Assembly (NCBI RefSeq): GCF_044373315.1
Contig: NZ_JBILQK010000015.1
Span: forward strand, 1-60,647
DNA: 60,647 nucleotides
Source: JACDQM01 sp044373315
Lineage (GTDB): Bacteria > Pseudomonadota > Gammaproteobacteria > Burkholderiales > Burkholderiaceae_C
Direction: 5' to 3'
Made by a program: the position numbers and the translations under genes. The notes beneath the pieces were generated by a model. It was given only the letters and a program-made list of their open reading frames with translations, made no database searches and had not been told where the DNA came from. Below are positions 36,527 through 44,768 of this stretch, piece after piece; position 1 is the first letter of the stretch, and each line of letters starts with the position of its first letter.

Positions 36527-37303
36527 TCAGAAGTTTCGGCTGACTGCAAGCGTGAGCGAAGGCTGGCGCTTGCTTTGCACCAGCGGGCTGGAAGCCGCAT
36601 CGCCACGCAGGCTGCTTGCGTTCAACTTGCCGAACAGCTGCCAGTCCGGGCTGAGCGAGTAGCTCAGCTGGGCAAACACCCCCAGGCTGTGCAGGCCAGC
36701 ACCGACCTGATGCGGCCGCAAGCCAGAGGCAGCAGCCTGGGCGCGGTTGATGCCAAGCAGGGCCTGGCCCAGCTTGGCATCCATCAGCTTGGCGGAGGCG
36801 CCGAAGGCCAGCATCATGCCGGGCGCTGGCAGCAGGCCGTAGCCCGCTTCGAACTCCACGCTACTGCCGCGCGCACCTGGCTTGCTGCCGCTGCCCAGGC
36901 GCGTGTGGCTGACCGCGTTGACGAACACCTGGCCCAGTGCCAGCTCTGCGCCCAGCCGCAGGGCTGGCGCCAGCTTGACCTCGTCAAGCGCCTGCACTCG
37001 CACGCCGTCCTTGCGGCGTCGCTGGTGAGGATCAAGCGCCAATGAGGCGCTGACGCCGAAACCCTCGGCAACTTCAGCCTCGAAGCCGGCTCCGCGCAGA
37101 CTGTCCAGGAAGTAATGCTTGCGCCAGCGCGCATCGATCAGCGGCACCGCCAGCAGGCGCTGGTCGTCGGCGCCGATGTGCTTCGGCAGCGCGACAGCAG
37201 CAACACCGCCGCGCAGGTTCCAGTCGCCATCGGCAGCGACCGCCGGGCGGCAAGCGGCCAGCAGGCCGAGGGGCAGAACAAGAAGAGGAAGGCTTCGATT
37301 CAT
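36527..37303 (-). CDS. MipA/OmpV family outer-membrane protein
   Basis: A 258-residue beta-barrel of the MipA/OmpV family. The signal peptide is MNRSLPLLVLPLGLLAACRP... cut near AVAADG. The barrel shows GGVAAVALPKHIGADDQ, LIDARWRKHYFLDSLRGAGFE, and it ends with the outer-membrane C-terminal Phe in LTLAVSRNF. The start at 37303 gives a proper signal peptide, although no ribosome binding site is obvious. It is divergent from an OmpR/QseC-like two-component system, an arrangement often seen for this family; regulation through the direct repeats at 37358-37406 is inferred. Confidence 0.85.
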   Translation of the reverse strand: MNRSLPLLVLPLGLLAACRPAVAADGDWNLRGGVAAVALPKHIGADDQRLLAVPLIDARWRKHYFLDSLRGAGFEAEVAEGFGVSASLALDPHQRRRKDGVRVQALDEVKLAPALRLGAELALGQVFVNAVSHTRLGSGSKPGARGSSVEFEAGYGLLPAPGMMLAFGASAKLMDAKLGQALLGINRAQAAASGLRPHQVGAGLHSLGVFAQLSYSLSPDWQLFGKLNASSLRGDAASSPLVQSKRQPSLTLAVSRNF

Positions 37304-37357
37304 GATGAGGATTGCGCTCTGGCAGTTGATGACGCCGCCAGTGTGCAAAGCCGGTGA

Positions 37358-37406
37358 TGAAGCCTCGGTGAAGCCCAGCGCTGCCACATGAAGCCTTGAT
37401 GAAGGC
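37358..37406. promoter_or_regulatory. Two pairs of 11-bp-spaced direct repeats, candidate OmpR-family operator
   Basis: TGAAGCC occurs at 37358, 37369 and 37389, with TGAAGGC at 37400. Within each pair the repeats start 11 bases apart, about one helical turn, which is the spacing used by OmpR/PhoB-type regulators bound in tandem. The block lies between the MipA/OmpV-like gene and the response regulator gene and so could control both. Read by eye. Confidence 0.65.
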
Positions 37407-37497
37407 CTGCCGTTCACTGCCAAAGCCGCGCGCTACCGCGCTTCTAGAATGCGCGGCGATTGCCGACACGGCGCGAAGCAACAGGAGACAGACCCGC

Positions 37498-38175
37498 ATG
37501 TCCAGCATTCTGCTGATCGAGGACGACCTGCCACTGGGGCACTCACTGCAACGCGTGCTCAGCATGGCCGGCCACCGCGTCGTGTGGTTGCGCAGCGCCA
37601 GCGACGCGCGGCGCTTCCTTGGCGAGTTGCCCTTCGATCTTCTGCTGCTGGACATCGGCCTGCCCGACGAAAGCGGGCTCGCGCTGCTGGCCTGGTGGCG
37701 CTCTCTGGGCCGGGCCACGCCGGTGATGCTGATCACGGCGCGCGACAGCGTCGAGGAGCGGGTCGAGGGCTTGGACGCCGGTGCCGACGACTATCTGGGC
37801 AAGCCCTTCGCGATGGAGGAATTGCTGTCGCGGGTGCGTGCGCTGCTGCGCCGCCACAGCGGCCAGTCCAGCAACACCTGGCAGCTCGGCGAGCTGGTGA
37901 TCGACACGGCGCGTCGGCGCGTGCTGCTGGCCGAGGCCGAGGTGGCCCTGTCGGCACGCGAGTACGACATCCTGCTGACCCTGGCGGCCGAGCCCGGCCG
38001 GGTGCTGACGCGCGAGCAGATCGAGCGCGGCCTCGGTGGCAGCGAGCTGCTGGACAGCAATGCCATCGATGTCCATGTCTACAAGCTGCGCAAGAAGCTG
38101 GGCAATGACTGGATCGCCACGGTGCGTGGCGTGGGCTATGTGCTGGAGGCGCCGGCCTGCGCCGCCTCCTCATGA
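37498..38175 (+). CDS. OmpR-family response regulator (QseB/TctD-like)
   Basis: A 225-residue DNA-binding regulator. The receiver domain has LIEDD at the acidic pocket, the phospho-acceptor Asp52 in LLLDIGLPDESGL, and Lys in GADDYLGKPFAMEELLSR. The winged-helix domain has LSAREYDILLTLAAEPGRVL and SNAIDVHVYKLRKKLG. ATG 37498 follows AGGAGA and is preferred over the longer frame from 37396. The kinase gene overlaps its end by 4 bases. Likely targets are its own operon and the divergent MipA/OmpV gene. Confidence 0.93.
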   Translation: MSSILLIEDDLPLGHSLQRVLSMAGHRVVWLRSASDARRFLGELPFDLLLLDIGLPDESGLALLAWWRSLGRATPVMLITARDSVEERVEGLDAGADDYLGKPFAMEELLSRVRALLRRHSGQSSNTWQLGELVIDTARRRVLLAEAEVALSAREYDILLTLAAEPGRVLTREQIERGLGGSELLDSNAIDVHVYKLRKKLGNDWIATVRGVGYVLEAPACAASS

Positions 38176-39557
38176 TCCCGGCGACATGCTGGGCGCCGGC
38201 TTCGCTGAGCGGTCGGCTGATCGCCTGGCAGGCGTTTGCCCTTTTTGTGGCCTGGCTGGTGCTGGCCGGCTTGCTGACCTGGCGCGGCGTGGCCTGGGGC
38301 GAAGTCGAGGTAAATGGCCGGCTGCAGCAGATGGCCACGGTGCTCGCGCCGGCTGCGGCCAGCCCCGAGGCGGAGTTGGCACAGCGCCTGAAGGCCATCG
38401 ATGATGCAGTGCTGGCGCTGCTGGGTCTGGACGGAGACGTGGGCTCAGGCCTGCATCCGGCCTACCAGGTCTGGGACGCTGAGGGCCGCCTGCTCCATCG
38501 CAGCGCCAACGCCCCGGCCACCCGTCTGGACGCAGAAGCTGGGGCCGGCGAAGCCGCCCGCTGGCTGGTGCAGCGCGCGGCCCCGGGCCAGGGCCGCGTG
38601 CTGCTGGTCGCCGAGCCTCGCGAGGCCGACTTCGGCGCGGTGCTGCCGGTGCTGTGGCTGGTCTTGAAGTCACAGCTGGGCGTCTTTCTCTGGCATGGAC
38701 TGGTGATCTGGCTGAGCGTGCGCTTCGGCCTCAGGCCCCTGGCCCAGCTGGCCCAGCGCATCGCCCAGCGTCGCGCGGGTGACCTGGCGCCCGTGCAGGT
38801 CGACCGGCTCTACACCGAGACCGCCCCGCTGGTCAGCGCGCTCAACGACCTGCTCGCACGCGAAGGCCAGCGGCTGGAGGCCGACCGGCGCTTCCTGGCC
38901 GATGCTGCGCACGAGTTGCGCACCCCGCTGGCGGCCGTCAACGCCCAGGCCCATCTGCTGCTCGGCGAACAGGAGCCGCAGGCACGACAGGAGGCCGCGC
39001 AGGCCCTGCGCGCCGGCGTGGCGCGGGTCTCGCATCTGCTGGCCCAGCTCCTGACCCTGGCGCGGGCCGAGACCGCGGTGCAGACCCTGCGCCCCGAGCG
39101 CCTGGATATGGCGGCCCTGCTGCGTGAGCGCGTGGCCCTGCTGGCGCCGCTGGCGCGCCAGCGCGGCATCCAGCTCGAACTGCAGGCGCCCGCACATTGC
39201 GAAGCACTGTTGGAGCGCGGCGGCCTGTGCTCGGTGGTTGACAACCTGGTGGATAACGCCATTCGCTATAGCCCCGATGGCGCCCGCGTGGAAGTGGCCC
39301 TGGAGGGCTGCGAGGCCAGCGGCGCAGCAGGACTGACGCTGATCGTGCGCGACAACGGCCCGGGCCTGGCGGCCGAGCAGCGCGAGCGGGTGTTCGAGCG
39401 CTTCTACCGTGTGCCTGGCAGCACTGCGCAGGGCACCGGCCTGGGCCTGGCCATCGTCAAGCGAATTGCGGAGCGGGAACGCGCCCGGCTCGAATTCGTG
39501 GACGGCCTGGACGGCCGTGGCCTGGGCCTGCGCCTGCGCTATCCGCCCGCCAACTGA
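38172..39557 (+). CDS. Sensor histidine kinase (QseC/TctE-like)
   Basis: Inner-membrane kinase of 461 residues, partner of the preceding regulator. TM1 is AWQAFALFVAWLVLAGLL; a periplasmic domain follows to about 160, then TM2 VLWLVLKSQLGVFLWHGLVI. A HAMP-like region (PLAQLAQRIAQRRAGDL) leads to HisKA with His247 in DAAHELRTPLAAV. ATP-binding motifs are DNLVDNAIRYSPDG, VRDNGPGLAAEQ, FERFYR and GTGLGLAIVKRIAE. The ATGA overlap with the regulator indicates an operon. Its last bases overlap the convergent gene that ends at 39539. Confidence 0.93.
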   Translation: MIPATCWAPASLSGRLIAWQAFALFVAWLVLAGLLTWRGVAWGEVEVNGRLQQMATVLAPAAASPEAELAQRLKAIDDAVLALLGLDGDVGSGLHPAYQVWDAEGRLLHRSANAPATRLDAEAGAGEAARWLVQRAAPGQGRVLLVAEPREADFGAVLPVLWLVLKSQLGVFLWHGLVIWLSVRFGLRPLAQLAQRIAQRRAGDLAPVQVDRLYTETAPLVSALNDLLAREGQRLEADRRFLADAAHELRTPLAAVNAQAHLLLGEQEPQARQEAAQALRAGVARVSHLLAQLLTLARAETAVQTLRPERLDMAALLRERVALLAPLARQRGIQLELQAPAHCEALLERGGLCSVVDNLVDNAIRYSPDGARVEVALEGCEASGAAGLTLIVRDNGPGLAAEQRERVFERFYRVPGSTAQGTGLGLAIVKRIAERERARLEFVDGLDGRGLGLRLRYPPAN

Positions 39558-40534
39558 GCCGCGCCGGCCGCCGCAGCGGCACAGCGCCCCGCGCCCAGGG
39601 CTTGCAGCTGGCGCTGGCTGTATTCATCATCCGGCCGCTCGCTGCGGGCCAGCGCCTGGCGCAGCGCCGGCAGCAGGCTGCAGTCCAGCTCGGGCAGACC
39701 CAGCAGGCCTTGCAGCACATACACATCCCGTGTTTGCGCCAGCAGCTCGCGCCGCAACTCGGCCGGTAGGGCCGGATTGGCGGCGAACTGGCGATCCAGA
39801 TGCATGATGCTGCGCGGCCGGTGGTAGAGCTCGCGCAGCAGCGCGGGCGGGGTGTTGGGATGCCGGGCCAGGTCACTGAAGAAGTAGTCCGGCAAGTGGC
39901 TCTCGCGGTAGACCCGCTCCAGCAAGGTGGCCGGTGCACGCGGGTGGCGGATGGCGGCCAGCAGCAGGCCGGCATCCTCGGTCTTTGCCAGGCGCTCCAA
40001 GGTGGCCTGGGGCAGCTCAGGCTGCTCCAGCAGCGGCAGCAGCCAGGTCCGCTGCCCAGCATGCTGGTGGCTCAGGGCATCCAGCTGGGCGCCCTCCTCG
40101 CCAGGATGCCGGGCCAGCTGGGCACGGATGGCGGCGCGGTGGGCCTCGATCTCGGCGCGTTGGGCAGCCATCTGGGCATCAGATTCCTGATTGCGGGCCC
40201 GAGTGTGCAAACCATCGGCCAGCAAGAGGCCCAGCAGGAGCAGCACCGCACCCAGGGCCAGGGTGCCCAGCCCTCGCCGCAGGCGCTGCGGGCTGTGCCA
40301 ACCCAGGCTGCCGGCCCAGCCCAGCGTTCCCGCCAGGCTGGCATAAAGCGGCAGGGGCAGCAGCCCAAGGGCGCCGGTGGACGAGCGCGACTGGAACACC
40401 GCCCACACACCCACGCCCAGCACCAGCAGGCCCAGCAATGCCCCCTCGGAAAGCCCGCGATAGCGCCGCCGGCGCAGCAGCCAGACCAGGCCCAACAAGG
40501 GCAGCAAAATGGGTATCAGGACAAGAAACAGCAT
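39539..40534 (-). CDS. Membrane protein with LRV-like helical repeats
   Basis: A 331-residue protein of unknown function. About four membrane segments fill the first 130 residues (MLFLVLIPILLPLLGLVWLL, GALLGLLVLGVGVWAVF, LGTLALGAVLLLLGLLLA among them). After a charged helix, the soluble part contains spaced repeats of the form hydrophobic-xHPxxPxxLL: AAIRHPRAPATLLERVY, LARHPNTPPALLREL and FAANPALPAELRREL. This resembles leucine-rich-variant (LRV) repeats, which bind proteins. ATG 40534 with GGAGG upstream is chosen because it starts the first membrane helix. The 3' end overlaps the histidine kinase gene by 19 bases, tail to tail. Confidence 0.7.
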   Translation of the reverse strand: MLFLVLIPILLPLLGLVWLLRRRRYRGLSEGALLGLLVLGVGVWAVFQSRSSTGALGLLPLPLYASLAGTLGWAGSLGWHSPQRLRRGLGTLALGAVLLLLGLLLADGLHTRARNQESDAQMAAQRAEIEAHRAAIRAQLARHPGEEGAQLDALSHQHAGQRTWLLPLLEQPELPQATLERLAKTEDAGLLLAAIRHPRAPATLLERVYRESHLPDYFFSDLARHPNTPPALLRELYHRPRSIMHLDRQFAANPALPAELRRELLAQTRDVYVLQGLLGLPELDCSLLPALRQALARSERPDDEYSQRQLQALGAGRCAAAAAGAAQLAGG

Positions 40535-40661
40535 CCGGCGGACGCCTCCCTGGCGCCAAGTATGCGACCGCCGCCCCGAGGGCTTGACCCTGGGGCGCTG
40601 AGGCTGGCAGCATCGCGCCAGCTTTTCAACCCTCAACCCTGTTTGACGGAGCGCGCACACC

Positions 40662-41318
40662 ATGAGCCAGATGATCGAGTTCCAACGCCCCGATGGCGGC
40701 AGCAGCCGCGCCTATCTGGCCGATGCCGGCGCCGGCACGCCCGGCCTGGTGCTGATCCAGGAGTGGTGGGGCTTGAACCCCCACATCTGTGAAGTCGCGG
40801 ATCGCTTCGCTGCCGCCGGCTTCACGACGCTGGCGCCCGATCTGTATCGCGGCCGCGTCGCCAGCAGCGCCGACGAGGCCAATCACCTGATGACCGGGCT
40901 GGACTTCGGCGACGCCACCCACCAGGACCTGGCCGGTGCGCTCAGCTATTTGCAGGAGCGCGGCACCAAGGTCGGCGTCACCGGCTTCTGCATGGGCGGC
41001 GCGCTGACCGTGGCCGCAGCCGTGCATATTCCAGGTTATGCCGCTGCCAGTTGCTTCTACGGCATCCCGCCCGCGGCATTCGCCGATCCCGCCAAGATCG
41101 CCATGCCTTTCCAGGGCCACTTCGCCGACCGCGACGACTGGTGCACGCCGGCTGCGGTCGATGGCTTGCAGGCCGCGCTAACCGTGCCTGCCGAGCTCTA
41201 CCGCTACCCAGCCGATCACGCCTTCTTCAACGACAAACGCCCCGAGGTCTACGACGCCGCCTGCGCCCAGCAGGCTTGGGAGCGCACGCTGGCCTTCTTC
41301 CACAAACACCTGGACTGA
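40662..41318 (+). CDS. Dienelactone hydrolase family protein
   Basis: A 218-residue alpha/beta hydrolase with a cysteine nucleophile in TGFCMGGAL, the acid in FADRDDW and His in YPADHAFFND, the standard dienelactone hydrolase triad. VLIQEWWGLNPHICEVADRF near the N-terminus is characteristic. The real substrate may not be a dienelactone, since no chloroaromatic genes are nearby. ATG 40662 follows a weak GGAG. Confidence 0.9.
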   Translation: MSQMIEFQRPDGGSSRAYLADAGAGTPGLVLIQEWWGLNPHICEVADRFAAAGFTTLAPDLYRGRVASSADEANHLMTGLDFGDATHQDLAGALSYLQERGTKVGVTGFCMGGALTVAAAVHIPGYAAASCFYGIPPAAFADPAKIAMPFQGHFADRDDWCTPAAVDGLQAALTVPAELYRYPADHAFFNDKRPEVYDAACAQQAWERTLAFFHKHLD

Positions 41319-41338
41319 AGGCAGCCCGCGGCGCAACG

Positions 41339-42495
41339 ATGCATCAAGAACAGGACCCGATCTCGCGCGACCGCCTGGACGCGCTGCAAGCCTTGTACGA
41401 CCAGGGTAGTTTCGCCGAGCTGCTGCCCCAGCTGCTGCAGTGGCTGGCAGCCCTGAGGCAGACCGCGCCTCACGCTGGCGCGCCGGCGTGCTGCAGCTGC
41501 GCTGCCTGGCCAAGCTGGAGCAGTGGGAAGCGCTGGCGCGTGAAGGCAATGCGCTGCTGGCTCAGCCCGAACTCGCGGACCATGAAGCCGCGATGGACAC
41601 ACTGATCCTGCTGTCCTACGGCGAGATCCAGCTGGGCGATGCCGAGATGAGCCTGCGCGCGGCCTTCGCGGCACTGCAGCTCTCGTTGCAGCGGCGCTCG
41701 CCCGCCCACAGCGCGCAGGCGCTGGACCGCCTCGCCATGAGCTATCTCTGGCTGGGCGACGCCGGGCTGGCCGAACGCTACCTGCTTGAAGCCATCGGCT
41801 ACTGCCACCAACTCGGCGATGCCGACACCAGCCTGCTGCGCTATTCAAACGGCCTGGTGCTGCTGATCACCCTCTATGACGCACTGTGCGCCGCCGCCCG
41901 CCACGGCGAGGCGCAGGCGCTGGCGCAGCGCATGCAGCGCTTTGTCGTCCAGGGCAGCAAGATCGAGCATCAGGCCCGACGCCACTACGAGCGCCGCATC
42001 TGGGCGGCCAATCTGGCACGCTGGCAATGCCGGCGCGAGGACAGCGAAGCCCATCGCCAGCTGCTGCTCGCGCAGCTGGCCGAGGCCGACACGCGCGGCT
42101 GGGGCAATATCCGTCGCACCCTGCGGCTGGACCTGGCGCGCTTTGCGTGTGCCGCCGCGCGCTGGAACGAAGCCCTGGAGCATTTGCAGCAGATCGACAG
42201 TCCAGGAGAACGGCCCATGCGCCTGCTGCAAGCGAAGTTGCACCAGGGCCTGCTGGTAGAAACCTTGGACGCGCTCGGCCGCGCCGACGAAGCAGATGCG
42301 GCCCGCCACCGAAGCGCGGCCATGCTGCAACAGGAGCAAGCCGCCATTGAACGCGTCCGCGATCTGCTACCCGATCTGCACAATGCCGTCACGCAGACCT
42401 TGAACCAGACGGAGCAACAGCAACTGGACGCCGAGGTGCGGCGCTTGCGCGAGCACGAGGCCGCCGGACTCAGCCTGTCTGCACGCGGCGGCTGA
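41339..42495 (+). pseudogene. TPR-like helical protein gene with an apparent -1 frameshift near 41455
   Basis: Two overlapping frames together read like one protein. The first (ATG 41339) gives MHQEQDPISRDRLDALQALY and then LLPQLLQWLAAL; the second continues from about 41455 as EADRASRWRAGVLQLR and runs to 42495. Adding one base in CTGAGG at 41453-41458 would join them. The product is all-helical with TPR-like units (LDRLAMSYLWLGDAGLAERYLLEAI, shown in part as LDRLAMSYLWLGDAGL) and a C-terminal coiled coil. It resembles the sensor half of TPR-GGDEF proteins, but no GGDEF domain follows. Alternatively translation begins at the GTG at 41440 and gives an intact 351-residue protein. A sequencing error is also possible. 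Confidence 0.55.
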
Positions 42496-42521
42496 ACCAC
42501 CGCCGGACGGCCCCGGCCTGC

Positions 42522-43088
42522 TCAGGCTGGCGCGCGCGTCGGAAACACCAGACAGGTGGTGGTGGCGTGCGCATAGAGCTTGCCGTCCGGCCCGACGATG
42601 CGGGCCTCGGCAGTGGCCAGTTGGCGGCCGCCATGGATGACCTGCCCAATGGCGCGCAAGGGGCCGGTCTTGGCGCTGGCCGCGCGCACGATGTTCACGC
42701 CCAGCTCGGCCGTGGTGTAGGCAAAGCCTACCGGCATGGTGGTGTGCACCGCGCAGCCCAGGGCCGAATCCAGCAGCGTCGCGTACCAGCCGCCATGCAC
42801 CGTGCCCAGCGGGTTGTAGTGCTTGAGCTGCGGCGTGCCCTGGAACACTGCGCGCCCCTCCGCCACCTCGATCAGCGAGAAGTCCAGCGTGTCGGCGATA
42901 TGCGCATAAGGCATCTCACCCGCCAGCATGGCCTGCATCAGCTGCAAGCCGCTCATGCCGGCCGCCTTGGCCGGATCGGCCAGCCCCGGCTTGCCGCCGC
43001 CAGCGGCGATGCGGGCACGCACGCGCTCGAACTCTTCTTGCCACTGTGCTGCGACCGCGGCGCTGTCGCCGCCAATGCTGCTGCTCAT
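42522..43088 (-). CDS. PaaI-family hotdog-fold thioesterase
   Basis: A 188-residue acyl-CoA thioesterase-like protein. LKHYNPLGTVHGGWYATLLDSALGCAVHTTM is the hotdog core (key part: NPLGTVHGGWYATLLD), with YTTAELGVNIVRAAS as the next strand. The CoA substrate is unknown. ATG 43088 follows GGAGA and is preferred over the longer frame starting at 43154. Confidence 0.87.
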   Translation of the reverse strand: MSSSIGGDSAAVAAQWQEEFERVRARIAAGGGKPGLADPAKAAGMSGLQLMQAMLAGEMPYAHIADTLDFSLIEVAEGRAVFQGTPQLKHYNPLGTVHGGWYATLLDSALGCAVHTTMPVGFAYTTAELGVNIVRAASAKTGPLRAIGQVIHGGRQLATAEARIVGPDGKLYAHATTTCLVFPTRAPA

Positions 43089-43337
43089 TCGAGGGTCTCC
43101 TGCGTGCGGGTTGGACCGCCCTTTATAGCAAGGCCAACGCTCAGCGAGCGTCACCTCCAGGACAGGCCGACCTACCCGCGCTAAGCCGCGGCATTGCAGC
43201 GCCCGGCCCGCAGCACAGGCGGTCTGTGAAGACGTTCACGAACAGTCGAGCCTGACATGCATTCGTCACAGGACCGAAATGCAGGGCAAGGACCATGCGG
43301 GCCTGCCGAAAGCCGGAGCGCCAGTGAGAGCAAGCCG

Positions 43338-43808
43338 ATGACGATGGTAAGGACAATGATTCCGCAGAAGACGGCGGCTGCGCATGCAGCGCTGGCCGGT
43401 GATCGACAAGCCGTGAGCCCCAAGCTGCGCATGCTGCTGATCCTGGTGGATGGGCGCAAGACGCTAGACCAGTTGTGCGCCATCGCCACCGGCCTGGGCC
43501 ACGATCTGCAGGCCTTCGTGGAGCTGCGCCGACTCGGCATGCTGAGCTGGCCCGAGCCTGCCGGCGCGCCTGATGCTGCCGCTGGCGACGATACCAAACG
43601 GCTGGTGAACGCCAAGTTCTATGCCCTCGATCTTGCCGCGCGCATGCTGGCGGGCAAGGACGAGGCCCTGCGTCAGGCAGCGCGGGCAGTCAACGATGAA
43701 CAGGCCTTCATCAGCTGGTTGCAGACCTGCGCGCAGCAGATCGAACAAGCCTCGAGTGCCGACCGCGCGAAGTTCTTCCTTGAGCGGGTTGTTGCAGACG
43801 CTCGCTGA
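43338..43808 (+). CDS. Hypothetical protein with a winged-helix-like N-terminal half
   Basis: Not assigned to a named family. Residues from about 25 read SPKLRMLLILVDGRKTLDQL, then GLGHDLQAFVELRRLGML, like a small winged-helix fold seen in regulatory proteins of this order. The C-terminal half is helical (KFYALDLAARMLAGKDEALR). No membrane segment or signal. Several in-frame ATGs (43338, 43344, 43356) could start it; the last has AAGGA close by. The frame opens at 43257. It is convergent with the HMG-CoA lyase gene. Confidence 0.6.
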   Translation: MTMVRTMIPQKTAAAHAALAGDRQAVSPKLRMLLILVDGRKTLDQLCAIATGLGHDLQAFVELRRLGMLSWPEPAGAPDAAAGDDTKRLVNAKFYALDLAARMLAGKDEALRQAARAVNDEQAFISWLQTCAQQIEQASSADRAKFFLERVVADAR

Positions 43809-43846
43809 CTGCGGGCACGCGCCAGTCCCCGCAAGCAGAGCCTCGA

Positions 43847-44761
43847 TCAGCCGGCCCGCTTGGCCAGCAGCGCACGCCCCACGCGCGACACCGGCGCACG
43901 GCCCAGCAGCTGCGAGATGTAGGCACCGGCATCAACCAGCTTGTCGATATCGATGCCGGTGGCTATGCCCAGCCCGTTGAGCATGAACACCACATCTTCG
44001 GTCGCCACATTGCCGGTGGCGCCCTTGGCATAGGGACAGCCGCCCAGACCCGCAACGCTGGCATCGAAGGTGTGGATGCCCATCTCCAGGCAGGCGTAGA
44101 TATTGGTCAGCGCCTGGCCGTAGGTGTCGTGAAAATGGCCGCTGACCTCGACCAACGGATAGTGCTTCAGCGCGCGCTCCATCGCCGCCTGCACCTTACG
44201 CGGCGTGCCCACGCCGATGGTGTCGGCGATGCCCATATGGTCGACGCCGATGCCCTTCATCAGCTGCACGACACGCTCGACCTCATCGGCGCTGACCTCG
44301 CCCTGGTAGGGGCAGCCCATCGCGCAGGACAGCGCGCCGCGTACCTTGATTCCGGCCTCATGCGCGGCCGCCACCACCGGCGCGAAACGCTCGATGCTCT
44401 CGGCGATCGAGCAGTTGATGTTCTTCTGCGAGAAGGCTTCCGAGGCCGCGGCGAAGACGACGATCTCGTCGGGCTGGGTGGGCAGCGCGCTCTCCAGGCC
44501 CTTCATGTTCGGCGTCAGCACCGAGTAGCGCACGCCGGGGCGGCGCTCTATCGCCGCCATCACCGCCGTGTTGTCGGCCATCTGCGGCACCCACTTGGGG
44601 CTCACGAAGCTAGTGACCTCGACCTCCTTCAGGCCAGCGTCCTGCAGCATCGTGACCAGGCGCGCCTTGTGCTCGGTGGCGACCGGCTCCTTCTCGTTCT
44701 GCAGACCGTCACGCGGGCCGACATCGACCAGGGTCACATGGGTAGGCAAGGTGGTGCTCAT
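43847..44761 (-). CDS. mvaB: Hydroxymethylglutaryl-CoA lyase
   Basis: Cleaves HMG-CoA to acetoacetate and acetyl-CoA, the last step of leucine breakdown; 304 residues. The TIM-barrel start VDVGPRDGLQNEKEPV holds the metal-binding Asp and catalytic Arg. HFHDTYGQALTN gives the metal-binding histidines, and GLGGCPYAKGATGNVATED is the glycine-rich loop with the catalytic cysteine. ATG 44761 follows GGAG and begins 7 bases after the stop of the biotin carboxylase gene. It appears to be the last gene of the leucine/biotin operon. Confidence 0.95.
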   Translation of the reverse strand: MSTTLPTHVTLVDVGPRDGLQNEKEPVATEHKARLVTMLQDAGLKEVEVTSFVSPKWVPQMADNTAVMAAIERRPGVRYSVLTPNMKGLESALPTQPDEIVVFAAASEAFSQKNINCSIAESIERFAPVVAAAHEAGIKVRGALSCAMGCPYQGEVSADEVERVVQLMKGIGVDHMGIADTIGVGTPRKVQAAMERALKHYPLVEVSGHFHDTYGQALTNIYACLEMGIHTFDASVAGLGGCPYAKGATGNVATEDVVFMLNGLGIATGIDIDKLVDAGAYISQLLGRAPVSRVGRALLAKRAG

Positions 44762-44768
44762 CGCTCGT

